NCBI RefSeq assembly: GCF_000379945.1
Contig: NZ_KB904136.1
Span: forward strand, 52,186-116,185
Reading direction: 5' to 3'
DNA length: 64,000 nucleotides
From: Porphyromonas macacae DSM 20710 = JCM 13914
GTDB taxonomy: Bacteria > Bacteroidota > Bacteroidia > Bacteroidales > Porphyromonadaceae
The notes below the pieces were generated by a model, which was not told the DNA's origin, ran no database searches, and saw nothing but the letters and a program-made list of their open reading frames with translations. How positions within the stretch are numbered: the stretch's first letter is position 1; each line of letters opens with the position of its first letter. Both the position numbers and the translations under genes were made by a program. Positions 56,441 to 64,000 of this stretch are shown piece by piece.

Positions 56441-56525
56441 TAATCCGGCCGGCGTATTCATATAAAATATCGGACATTATTTAATTGATTAATCCTCAAG
56501 CAAGTAAACGTTTTGCGCAACGGTT

Positions 56526-56631
56526 AAAATTCTCTGCCTGACGGATTTTTATCGAAGTTAACTTGGATTTTTTTTCTTTGCCTGAAGAATTTTCAACCAT
56601 CAGGCAGAGAATTTTTCAGTACACGTCAACC
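56526..56631. repeat. Palindromic repeat family R1, copy 3
   Basis: Left arm AAAATTCTCTGCCTGACGG (56526-56544), right arm CCATCAGGCAGAGAATTTT (56597-56615), then TTCAGTACACGTCAAC (to about 56630). The interior is identical in most positions to copy 2 (GAAGTTAACTTGG, then TTTGCCTGAAGAATTTTCAA). In this copy one arm pair is CGG with CCA, a C-A mismatch, unlike the perfect pairs of copies 1 and 2. It lies upstream of the riboswitch promoter. Confidence 0.85.
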
Positions 56632-56680
56632 TGTTTTTCTATCGGTCGTTAAAAGAAATCTTCTGTTAAAGATTTCCATA

Positions 56681-56713
56681 TTTGCTTTTATCGAAAACAT
56701 AGCATTATCTTTA
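56681..56713 (+). promoter_or_regulatory. Promoter of the btu riboswitch operon
   Basis: TTTG (56681-56684), 21 bases, TATCTTTA (56706-56713). Transcription would start just upstream of the riboswitch. Confidence 0.65.
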
Positions 56714-56740
56714 TCTGCATAATAGATTGCCGGGGTAATT

Positions 56741-56955
56741 TAATGGTTTATGTATTCTTATATTCGTAATCCATTAGGGAAATCGGTGAGAGACCGATAC
56801 TAACACGTAGCTGTAAGCATCATCCTTATGTGATTGTGTATTGTATAAGGCTCTGCTTTTTCGTAAAAATCCATTTCAGTCACTGTGAAAATGGGAAGGC
56901 TGAATATCGGAGAAAAAGCATTGGTGATAAGTCAGAATACCTGCCCTGTCAGTCA
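56741..56955 (+). ncRNA. Cobalamin (B12) riboswitch 2, divergent
   Basis: Core elements are recognisable: GGGAAATCGGTGAGAGACCG, then ACACGTAGCTGTAAG (the usual CCCGCnACTGTAA element is altered to CACGTAG), a variable arm, then GTCACTGTGAAAATGGGAAGGC and AAGTCAGAATACCTGCC. It precedes btuB, so it is expected to reduce import when cobalamin is plentiful. Its start is 45 bases from the aptamer end to the btuB ATG, compatible with translational control by hiding the ribosome site. Confidence 0.9.
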
Positions 56956-56999
56956 TCTAATCAATCTTTAGGGGCACGTGTAATTGTCTTGAAGAAATA

Positions 57000-59069
57000 A
57001 TGATACTTCAAAAGGAAAAATATTTAGGGAGATTTCTCCTCTTTTTATTGATTACGAAGGTTATTGCTATTTTATTTTTTACGGCAATATCCACGGAGAG
57101 TGCTGCTCAGCATTATAATTTGCCCCAACCCCCGGAGGCAATAGGCAGAGATACGGTCTATCATCTGAAAAATATCGATGTAAAAAAGAAGCGAAAGCAG
57201 AGCGGTTTGTCTGTGGCTGTGCCGCAGCAAACTCTTGAACGTGCAAATCTTGAGCGCATGGGTATACAGAGTTTGGCCGATGCGCTTAAACAGTTTTCCG
57301 GTGTTACCGTCAGAGACTATGGTGGCGTAGGGGGGCTTAAAACCGTTTCGGTACGCGGACTCGATGCTACAATGACAGGAGTGGCCGTAGATGGTATAGC
57401 CATTGGTAATATAAGTAGCGGACAGGTGGATTTGGGGCAGATCTCATTAAGCCGTCTGGAGCAAATCAGTCTTACCGGCGGTTCTCCCGTGCAGTTGGAT
57501 TTGCCGGCACGTATTGCCATGAATCCTGCAGCTTTGATGCTTACCTCCCGACACCCTGTTTTTGACATGAGAAACAGTCTTCTGAATGTCTCTATTCGTG
57601 CCGGTTCTTATGCCCTGATTAACCCTGTTGTTTATGCTGCACTTCGTTTGAGTGAGCACAGCTCCATAGCGTGGCAGGTTAATTGGGAACAGGCTTCCGG
57701 CAATTATCCGTTTACTGTCGATCTGGGTAAGAGAAAAGAAGAGAGAAAGAGAACGAATTCCGATGTTAAAAGACTGATCTCCTCGATAGATTATTTCGGC
57801 TCTTGGAGAAATACGTCGATTACGCTGCAAACTTCTTATCTTAATTCTAACCGCGGACTGCCGGGGTCGGTGGTTTATTATAACGACTATAACAACGAAC
57901 GACTTTGGGATCAGGAAATAAGGATGCAGGGGCGATGGGAGCAGGTTTTTGATAACAGTCCGTTGAGGTTGAACGTATATGCGAAGTATAACCATCATTA
58001 CACTCACTATCGCGATATTTCCAATAAATATGAAGGTGGAGAAAAGAATGATAAGTATTGGGAAAACGAATACTATCTGTCGGCATCTCTGAATAATGCC
58101 AATAGATCCCGGAGATGGCATTTTGCCTTTGCTTCGGACTATTGGTATAATACTCTGACTAATACTTTGCCGGCGCAAAACGAACCGGCAAGGCACACTG
58201 CTGTAAATCATCTGCAAGCCCGATATCAGGGAGCACGTATTATCGCTATTGCCGGCGTATTGTCTTTATTCACCCATGAAAGCGTAAAAGAAGGAGATGC
58301 GGCTAAAAACAGATATGCCACCACAGGACATGTCGGTTTGATATGGAAACCATGGGAAAGTGAATATATCCGTTTCCGAACTTCCTGGAAGCAGATATAC
58401 AGGTTACCTACTTTTAATGAACTTTATTATGATCGTATCGGAAATAACCGCTTAAATCCCGAGAATGGGCATCAGTTTAATTTAGGTGTTACTTATCAGG
58501 CTGCACTTTCTTCGTGGTTTACAAATCTTTCCCTTAGTGTCGATGCTTACAAATACAATGTCAGAGATAAAATCGTAGCCATACCCACCATGTTTATATG
58601 GCGTATGGTCAATCTGGATAAAGTGAATTCTTCCGGTATCGATCTGAGTGTGCAAACATCATTCAGGTTAAAGAAAAACTGGGAGCTGTTTGTTAATGGC
58701 AATTACAGCTATCAAAAGGTTATCGACGTAACAAACCCTTCACAGAGTGTCTATAAAGCACAGATACCCTATATACCCCGTCATTCCGGCAGTTTGCAGA
58801 TGCTATTGTCTTTGCCGGTCTGTAACATAAGCTATAATATGATAGCCAGTGGCGTTCGGTATTCAAGCTACGAAAATACGGTTCATAACCGTATCAAGGC
58901 TTACAGAGACCATACGGTTTCCGTATCTGTTCCATTCTCTATCAAAAAACATGAATATACGTTGCAGGCAACGGTCAGAAATTTGACCGATAAAAATTAT
59001 GAGGTTATTCGCTTCTATCCGATGCCGGGACGTACCTATGAATTAAAGTTAACATATCAAATCAATTAA
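57000..59069 (+). CDS. btuB: TonB-dependent cobalamin receptor BtuB
   Basis: The 689-residue outer-membrane protein has a long signal region (FLLFLLITKVIAILFFTAIS) and, without a carboxypeptidase-like domain, a short TonB-box-like segment and plug (about 60-175: GIQSLADALKQFSGVTVRDY, VSVRGLDATMTGVAVDGIAI), then a barrel ending in aromatic residues (FYPMPGRTYELKLTY). The riboswitch, the beta-propeller lipoprotein and the BtuCD genes after it identify the substrate as cobalamin. Confidence 0.93.
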   Translation: MILQKEKYLGRFLLFLLITKVIAILFFTAISTESAAQHYNLPQPPEAIGRDTVYHLKNIDVKKKRKQSGLSVAVPQQTLERANLERMGIQSLADALKQFSGVTVRDYGGVGGLKTVSVRGLDATMTGVAVDGIAIGNISSGQVDLGQISLSRLEQISLTGGSPVQLDLPARIAMNPAALMLTSRHPVFDMRNSLLNVSIRAGSYALINPVVYAALRLSEHSSIAWQVNWEQASGNYPFTVDLGKRKEERKRTNSDVKRLISSIDYFGSWRNTSITLQTSYLNSNRGLPGSVVYYNDYNNERLWDQEIRMQGRWEQVFDNSPLRLNVYAKYNHHYTHYRDISNKYEGGEKNDKYWENEYYLSASLNNANRSRRWHFAFASDYWYNTLTNTLPAQNEPARHTAVNHLQARYQGARIIAIAGVLSLFTHESVKEGDAAKNRYATTGHVGLIWKPWESEYIRFRTSWKQIYRLPTFNELYYDRIGNNRLNPENGHQFNLGVTYQAALSSWFTNLSLSVDAYKYNVRDKIVAIPTMFIWRMVNLDKVNSSGIDLSVQTSFRLKKNWELFVNGNYSYQKVIDVTNPSQSVYKAQIPYIPRHSGSLQMLLSLPVCNISYNMIASGVRYSSYENTVHNRIKAYRDHTVSVSVPFSIKKHEYTLQATVRNLTDKNYEVIRFYPMPGRTYELKLTYQIN

Positions 59070-59079
59070 TTTGAAAATT

Positions 59080-60168
59080 ATGAAATCGATTTTTATGAAA
59101 AAATACTGGCTGCTTTTGGTAGCCGTATTTGCATTCAGCCTCATCGGTTGCGACAGTGATAACAATAAGGATCCGGAGTTTAATCCGGACGAAAATCCCA
59201 AAACGAATTTTGCCTATATTCTGAATGAAGGAAATTTCAGGGCAAATAATACCTCCATTATGCTGTATAATAAGCATGATGAAATTGGAACGGATTTTTA
59301 TTATAAACGCATGAATGGCGAACCTTTGGGCGATACCGGGCAGGATATATTGGTTTATGGAAACAAAGTTTATATTTCGATTTACGGTTCCGGTCGATTG
59401 CTGATTACTGATAAAAAGCTTAACAAGCTGGGTGAGATTTCTGCTGGCAAAGATCGTGCTCCGCGTGAATTTGCAGCAGGAGAGGGAAAGGTTTTTGTTT
59501 CTTTCTTTGATGGACATGTCGGCGTTATCGATACGGTTACGCTCAAATTGGATTCTAAATTGTATGAAGTAGGTAGAAATCCCGAAGGTATAGCCTATCA
59601 AAACGGTTATGTGTATGTAGTCAACAGCGGAGGAATGAATTATCCTAATTACGACAATACACTTTCTAAAATAAATTTGAAAACGGGTGATATTTCCACA
59701 ATAGAGGTCGGTAAAAATCCAACATCTATTCTCCCGATCAAAGACAATAAGTTTCTTATTAGAAGAAATGGTGATTATGTTAAAGATAATGGAGGTCTTT
59801 TGGTTTATGATCCTAAAACGGATAAAGTAAAAGCCATCGATGGTTCTTTGCCCGGCCTTTTGGCGGTAAGCGGGAATAAAGCTTACTATATTACCACGGT
59901 CTATAATTTTGAGAAAAAGAAGAATGATTTGACTTATAATATCTTGGATTTGAATACTCTAAAAGTGAAAAAGGAATCTTTTTTACAAGATACATCCATG
60001 ATTTCTGATGTGCGTGCTATCGTGATAGATCCTTTCGATAAAGATATTTATATTGCTGATCCGTTGGATTATAAATCTACCGGTAAGATACATGTGTTCG
60101 ACAAAAACGGTAAATTCAAAAAAACATTTTCTGCCGGCATAAGTCCTAAAAAGATTATTTTCTTTTAG
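59080..60168 (+). CDS. btuG: Surface cobalamin-binding beta-propeller lipoprotein BtuG
   Basis: With the ATG at 59080 the protein has 362 residues. A TTG start 9 bases earlier is possible but less likely. The lipobox is LIGC (Cys24), followed by an acidic DSDNNKDPE stretch typical of surface export. Repeated blades show the YncE/DUF5074-like pattern (ILVYGNKVYISIYGSGRL, AGEGKVFVSFFDGHVGVID, AYQNGYVYVVNS), as in BtuG of Bacteroides, which binds B12 tightly and hands it to BtuB. It lies 10 bases after btuB. About seven blades are expected; I counted the pattern, not the fold. Confidence 0.88.
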   Translation: MKSIFMKKYWLLLVAVFAFSLIGCDSDNNKDPEFNPDENPKTNFAYILNEGNFRANNTSIMLYNKHDEIGTDFYYKRMNGEPLGDTGQDILVYGNKVYISIYGSGRLLITDKKLNKLGEISAGKDRAPREFAAGEGKVFVSFFDGHVGVIDTVTLKLDSKLYEVGRNPEGIAYQNGYVYVVNSGGMNYPNYDNTLSKINLKTGDISTIEVGKNPTSILPIKDNKFLIRRNGDYVKDNGGLLVYDPKTDKVKAIDGSLPGLLAVSGNKAYYITTVYNFEKKKNDLTYNILDLNTLKVKKESFLQDTSMISDVRAIVIDPFDKDIYIADPLDYKSTGKIHVFDKNGKFKKTFSAGISPKKIIFF

Positions 60169-60186
60169 TTAATACCTTTTCTGTTT

Positions 60187-61236
60187 ATGACGGTGATGAA
60201 GAACAGGCAGCAAATGATATGGATGGGTCTCATGATCTTATTCTGTGTGGTTTCATTTATTGCCGATATTCTGATGGCCGGCATACCTATTCCTTTGTCA
60301 GACTTCGGTGCGCTCGTTTCCGGGCGCCCGTTGTCTGACTCTTCTTTTCATTTTATCCTCATGCAGTTAAGACTGCCTAAGGCCATTACGGCTGTTTTGG
60401 CCGGTGCCGGAGTGGCTGTTACAGGATTGGCCATGCAAACGTTGTTTCGTAATCCGCTCGCCGATACTTCCATTTTAGGTATTGGTAGTGGAGCCGGACT
60501 CGGTGTGGCAATCTTTTTAATGTCTTCCTCTCTCTTTCCGGCGTTATCGCTTGTTCCTTCTTTTTCTTATACAGGTATGATCTTATCTGCCATTGTGGGA
60601 GCTTTGGCAGTTTTGTTTGTTATTTCTCTGGTGGCGCTTCGTATTCAGGATATGGTTTCCGTTCTCATCGTCGGTGTTATGGTGGGATTTATTGCCTCTT
60701 CTATGGTCTCTATTCTCCAGTATTTCAGTGATCCGGAAATCATTCAAAACTATTTGATTTGGACTTTCGGCAGCCTCTCCGGTGTCGGTTGGGCTCAATT
60801 GCAATGGCTTATTCCTATATGTGCGATAGGATTTACTTTGATGCTTTTGATGCCCAAATACCTGAATGCTTTATTACTGGGAAATGCTTATGCAAGGAGT
60901 ATCGGTATCCGTACAAGACATGTGAGTCTTGCCGTTATTTTAGTCACGAGTATCATTATCGGTGCAACCACAGCCTTTACCGGTCCTATCTCTTTTGTAG
61001 GGATCGCAATTCCTCATGCTGCCAGAATACTTCTCAGAACATCGGATCATCGTATTTTGATTCCTGCTACGCTACTTTTAGGATCAAGTTTGATGCTTGT
61101 TTGCGATATTATTTCTTATCTGCCATCTAACGGTATGGTGTTGCCTGTAAACTCCATCACTGCTGTGTTGGGGGCTCCGGTGGTTATTGCCATTATCCTG
61201 AAGCAAAGAAGTCATAAAGGAAAGATCTTCGGATAA
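60187..61236 (+). CDS. btuC: Cobalamin ABC transporter permease BtuC
   Basis: The 349-residue FecCD/BtuC-family permease has about nine to ten membrane helices. MQLRLPKAITAVLAGAGVAV, GLAMQTLFRNPLADTSILGI and SFVGIAIPHAARIL are family signatures (the last is the EAA-like coupling region). It moves the ligand across the inner membrane with BtuD. It follows btuG by 18 bases and precedes btuD by 3. Confidence 0.93.
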   Translation: MTVMKNRQQMIWMGLMILFCVVSFIADILMAGIPIPLSDFGALVSGRPLSDSSFHFILMQLRLPKAITAVLAGAGVAVTGLAMQTLFRNPLADTSILGIGSGAGLGVAIFLMSSSLFPALSLVPSFSYTGMILSAIVGALAVLFVISLVALRIQDMVSVLIVGVMVGFIASSMVSILQYFSDPEIIQNYLIWTFGSLSGVGWAQLQWLIPICAIGFTLMLLMPKYLNALLLGNAYARSIGIRTRHVSLAVILVTSIIIGATTAFTGPISFVGIAIPHAARILLRTSDHRILIPATLLLGSSLMLVCDIISYLPSNGMVLPVNSITAVLGAPVVIAIILKQRSHKGKIFG

Positions 61237-61239
61237 AGC

Positions 61240-62007
61240 ATGGTTTCACGTAAAAACGACATACAGAGCATGTATATACGTAATCTTACCACAGGTTACG
61301 TGAAAAACAATGCTCAAAAGGTTATTTCCGCCCGGCTGAATCTGACAGCCCATAGAGGGCAACTTATTATGTTGATGGGACCCAACGGATGTGGCAAAAG
61401 CACTTTGATGAGAACGATTATCGGGGAGCAAAAACCGCTGGATGGGGCAGTGTTGTTTGACGATATTTCGGTTAAGGATTTATCTATATCCGCACGTTCA
61501 AGGCTTATTTCGATTGTTTTGACCGGGAACTTGGGCAGCGATGCCTTGCGAGTCGGAGAGATTGTCGAGATGGGGCGTTATCCGTACACCGGTTTCAGGG
61601 GAAAACTCGACGAACAGGATGTTGCAATTGTCCAAAAAGCTCTTGCAAGGTGCAGTTTGGCAAAATTCGTCGACCGGCATCTTTCCGAACTTTCCGATGG
61701 AGAAAAGCAACGCTCTATGATTGCGCGGGCTTTAGCTCAGGAAACCCCGGTCATGTTATTGGACGAACCCACTGCGCACCTCGATATACCTAACCGGGTG
61801 AGCGTGTGTGCCATGTTGAGAGATCTGGCTCATGCGGAAGAACGGAAAATCATCGTTATGAGCACTCATGAACTGGATCTGGCAAAGAAATATGCCGATC
61901 GGATATGGTTAATGGATCGAGAGGGCGTGATGCATACGGGAACTCCTGCCGAATTGGACGAACAGGGGCTTTTCCGCACCGTTTTTTCTGCTGCTGCCAT
62001 CCTCTAA
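61240..62007 (+). CDS. btuD: Cobalamin ABC transporter ATPase BtuD
   Basis: The 255-residue ABC ATPase has Walker A GPNGCGKST, signature LSDGEKQRS (LSGGQ variant), Walker B VMLLDEPTAHLD and the H-loop His in STHELDLA. It powers BtuC. The start at 61240 is used; an ATG ten codons on is possible. No btuF (periplasmic binding protein) gene is found after it in the window. Confidence 0.92.
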   Translation: MVSRKNDIQSMYIRNLTTGYVKNNAQKVISARLNLTAHRGQLIMLMGPNGCGKSTLMRTIIGEQKPLDGAVLFDDISVKDLSISARSRLISIVLTGNLGSDALRVGEIVEMGRYPYTGFRGKLDEQDVAIVQKALARCSLAKFVDRHLSELSDGEKQRSMIARALAQETPVMLLDEPTAHLDIPNRVSVCAMLRDLAHAEERKIIVMSTHELDLAKKYADRIWLMDREGVMHTGTPAELDEQGLFRTVFSAAAIL

Positions 62008-62163
62008 ACCGTATATGTGTATATAGATGTTGAAAAAGTCATTAGCATCTCTATTTTTCTAAATATGGTATTTGGGAAATAAAGGCTAATCATCCGGATT
62101 TGTTCTGCTTTTCAATTTACCTTCCGCATCGATGTTTTCGGATTGAATGTCAATGTCGCTTAC

Positions 62164-63720
62164 TCATTCGATAGGTTCCGATGAGACAGCTTTATCACAA
62201 TAGCAACTACTGATTTTTTCAAAATAAAGTTCGGGTAAAATAATTTTAATCTCCTGATCGGTATCTTCTTTCAGCCAATAAATGATGAAATTAACCTTCG
62301 CGCTTTTTAATACATAATTTTTCTCCTTCATGTTTTCAATTTGTCTGGCAAACTGTTTTGAGTATTTCAAAACCGATTGCCCTTCGGAATTTGAACATCC
62401 TTTTTCATCGACAATCAGAATATCTCCGCTTGTAAGTTGAGAAATCAGATACTGTTTGTCTTGGAAATAATCCAGCCAAACGTCCTTATGAGTCAGGTGT
62501 ATTGCAATTTCGTTTGGCGGTAAATAAATTCCCGTATCTTCAATCCGCTCCATATTTTCTGCTGAGATATGATCAAGAAAATTTGAGTTCAAGTGAATCG
62601 TTAGGTTTTGTTTAGCCCTTGTCATTGCTACATACAACTGTCGTTTGGCTTCGTTTGTAGTTATATCGAAATTTTCAAGTAATAGAAAAACATTGTCAAA
62701 TTCCTTGCCTTTCGCCTTGTGAATTGTTGAAACGAAGATCGTTTCCCCATTTTCATTAAAGAAGTCTTCTAACCTGGATTCCCTTATGAAAACTTCCAAA
62801 TCAGATTTATATTTTTTTGTTGGATTAGTTGCCTCAAAATCTTTTATAATGTTGTTGCAGACTTGTAATTTAGTGCTATGATGATATCTGTTTATCAGTT
62901 CCCTTTTTGCTCTCTCCCAACTGTTATCTGCAATGATGAAAATATCGTCTCTTAAGTTTAGTTTGTTCAAAAAGAATCTAATCTCAGAAAGATTGTAAAG
63001 GCTGAAGCCATCGTTTGTTTGAATCAGTCTTGCCTGCATTCCGTTTTTCAAAAGCAAGCCTGTAATTTGCAATGCTTCATCATTTGTTTTTGTCAGTACA
63101 CAGGTCGTTCCTGTAAGTCCGGTTGCCAGAATATCCTGTACGAGAGGATTGATCAGATTTTCACTTTGATAACGAACTAATTTTATTTTCCCATTGTCGG
63201 GTTGTTTAGCAACGATTGGAGTTTCTTTTAACCGGTGAGGAATCAATTTTACAAACTGGTTGGTAAACTCTATTAGATTGTTTTTGCTTCTGTAGTTTTC
63301 GATCAAATCATGTTTTACAGCGTTGTTTTCTAAAATGAACTGCTCAAGATATTTTGAATTATTGCTGTCCGGTAAAAAATCGAAGAACCTTCAAAAACTA
63401 CTGTTCTATAGCAGATTACAAGAGAATTTGAATTAGAGGGCTTGTATTTTTCCATACTGTCATTTCTAACATTGTCAAACTCCTTTTTCTTCGTAATGCC
63501 CTTTTAGAAGGTTGTTTTTGCGAAATATGAAGGGTTTTAGTTCCAAATCTCTAACCTCCTAAATTTTACCGGACACCAATAATTTTGAATTTGCTCCTCT
63601 GAATTCATAGATATTTTGGTCATCATCCCCAACTGCGATCACTCTCATTTCCTCGTTTTGCTCCATCAATGTTTTTATCAATGAAAACTCATCTGCATCC
63701 ATATCTTGAGCTTCGTCAAG
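62164..63720 (-). pseudogene. UvrD-type helicase C-terminal part, disrupted twice
   Basis: The minus-strand frame 62164-63392 reads the C-terminal half of a superfamily 1 helicase (NYRSKNNLIEFTNQF is motif IV-like, STIHKAKGKEFDNVF motif V, YVAMTRAKQNL motif VI). Further upstream, 63582-63720 encodes LDEAQDMDADEFSLIK (motif II) and VIAVGDDDQNIYEFRGANSK (motif III). Between them a 221-bp element (63361-63581) interrupts the frame. Skipping it gives FRGANSK-YLEQFILENN, an uninterrupted protein. At 63720/63721 an IS element cuts off the rest. The C-terminal region resembles that of large Bacteroidetes RecQ/UvrD fused helicases, but this is uncertain. After the TGA the same frame stays open for 23 more codons. 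Confidence 0.8.
63351..63591. mobile_element. 221-bp terminal-inverted-repeat element with 10-bp target duplication
   Basis: The direct repeat ATTTTGAATT occurs at 63351-63360 and 63582-63591 and flanks 63361-63581. The ends are inverted: ATTGCTGTCCGGTAAAA on the left and the complement of ATTGGTGTCCGGTAAAA on the right (TTTTACCGGACACCAAT, 63564-63580). One internal mismatch is present. The interior encodes no plausible transposase. This is a MITE-like insertion: TIRs, a 10-bp target duplication, and precise restoration of the helicase frame when removed. A 10-bp duplication is known for the IS4 superfamily, but the parent is not identified. Confidence 0.88.
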
Positions 63721-64000
63721 GGGCTGTGTCAAAATGAATTTTGGCGCAGCTCCTTTTAGTTTTGGTTTGGGGTTGGTTAAGCCACCGGTTTTAGCCTTTG
63801 AGGGATATTTTTGTGTTTTTCGAGGAGGTGGAAGCGCATGAGGCCGAGATTGAGGGTTGATATAGGTCTTTTGGGAGTGTTTTTCGCCTTTCGAGCAACC
63901 TTAGCACATAGTTTCTTCAGATTAAAGGCCATAGCTAGAAAGGCGAAGTCCATCTTGACCTGCTCTAAGCCCATATGTCTGAAACGCCGATACCCCATGT
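63721..64000 (-). mobile_element. IS element, 3' part, running off the window
   Basis: From 63721 the sequence starts GGGCTGTGTCAAAATGAATT, a terminal-inverted-repeat-like end. On the minus strand, 63777-64000 encodes the C-terminal part of a transposase (GLEQVKMDFAFLAMAFNLKK, ARKAKNTPKRPISTLNL), resembling IS1182-type/DUF transposases. It is inserted in the helicase gene at codon Leu before DEAQD. The other end and the target duplication lie outside the window. Confidence 0.8.
63777..64000 (-). CDS. Transposase C-terminal fragment (IS1182-like), cut by window edge
   Basis: About 74 codons are visible before the stop at 63777. The words GLEQVKMDFAFLAMAFNLKK and LNLGLMRFHLL fit the C-terminal end of IS1182-type transposases, just after the DDE catalytic Glu region. 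The catalytic core lies outside the window. IS family assignment is by recognition only. Confidence 0.7.
   Translation of the reverse strand, partial: MGYRRFRHMGLEQVKMDFAFLAMAFNLKKLCAKVARKAKNTPKRPISTLNLGLMRFHLLEKHKNIPQRLKPVA

Larger units (their letters stand above)
56441..56999. other. Non-coding region before btuB
   Basis: It holds copy 3 of the palindromic repeat (56526-56631), a promoter (56681-56713) and the second cobalamin riboswitch (about 56741-56955). The last 40 bases are the link to the btuB start codon. No gene is present. Confidence 0.8.

Noticed and set aside
1..64000. CRISPR arrays and tRNA genes
   Set aside because: I saw no regularly spaced repeats and no tRNA with a recognisable T-loop or acceptor pair. 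I cannot exclude a missed tRNA without a covariance scan.

Overview
The window is chromosomal DNA of a Bacteroidetes bacterium, almost certainly order Bacteroidales. The signs are Bacteroides-type promoters (-7 TAnnTTTG with -33 TTTG or TTG), many TonB-dependent receptors and acidic-flanked surface lipoproteins, a BACON-domain M64 protease, type B ribosomal protein L31, ferredoxin-dependent 2-oxoacid oxidoreductase (korAB), the pRiA4b-like gene beside miaA, and a DUF2723 membrane protein. The genus cannot be fixed from the sequence alone. Most genes are on the + strand. The ends of the window cut a nhaA gene (left) and an insertion sequence (right).

Layout. 1-298: 5' part of nhaA (-). 299-1298: non-coding, with a palindromic repeat. 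1.3-7.8 kb: outer-membrane beta-barrel receptor, rpmE2, topA-truA. 7.9-13.6 kb: cobalamin riboswitch, then TonB receptor, DUF4374 lipoprotein and PepSY membrane protein, an operon resembling the XusABC xenosiderophore system. 13.7-16.7 kb: korAB. 16.8-25.9 kb: large exported proteins (BACON-M64 lipoprotein, 1904-residue alpha-2-macroglobulin-like protein whose thioester Cys is replaced, exported C1B peptidase). 25.9-29.0 kb: xseB-ispD-recG. 29.1-30.8 kb: nitroreductase-like gene and TetR regulator (-) with a clear operator over the promoter. 30.9-38.3 kb: ftsK-lolA (+), polysaccharide deacetylase and DUF2723 protein (-). 38.9-53.1 kb: housekeeping block with glyS, FKBP lipoprotein, surE-lpxB, acyl-CoA synthetase, prfB with its programmed +1 frameshift, trmB, mrp, rnpB RNA, yihY, pRiA4b-like gene, miaA, and rpsF-rpsR-rplI. 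53.3-56.4 kb: 2-hydroxyacid dehydrogenase (-), uracil/xanthine permease, a carboxypeptidase-regulatory-like protein. 56.5-62.0 kb: palindromic repeat, a second and divergent cobalamin riboswitch, and btuB-btuG-btuC-btuD. 62.1-64.0 kb: remains of a UvrD-type helicase gene broken by a 221-bp terminal-inverted-repeat element and by an IS that runs off the window.

How it works together. The two cobalamin-riboswitch operons are the central theme. One is a conventional B12 importer: outer-membrane channel, surface beta-propeller, inner-membrane permease and ATPase, with no btuF in the window. The other puts a siderophore-type receptor, lipoprotein and PepSY set under B12 control, which suggests an alternative corrinoid route or a B12-linked metal route. 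The 16.8-25.9 kb block is an exported protease and macroglobulin cluster.

The least explained features are the three copies of a palindromic repeat (902-1023, 38575-38662, 56526-56631) whose arms show a compensatory base change, and the 221-bp element at 63361-63581, whose removal restores the helicase reading frame exactly.
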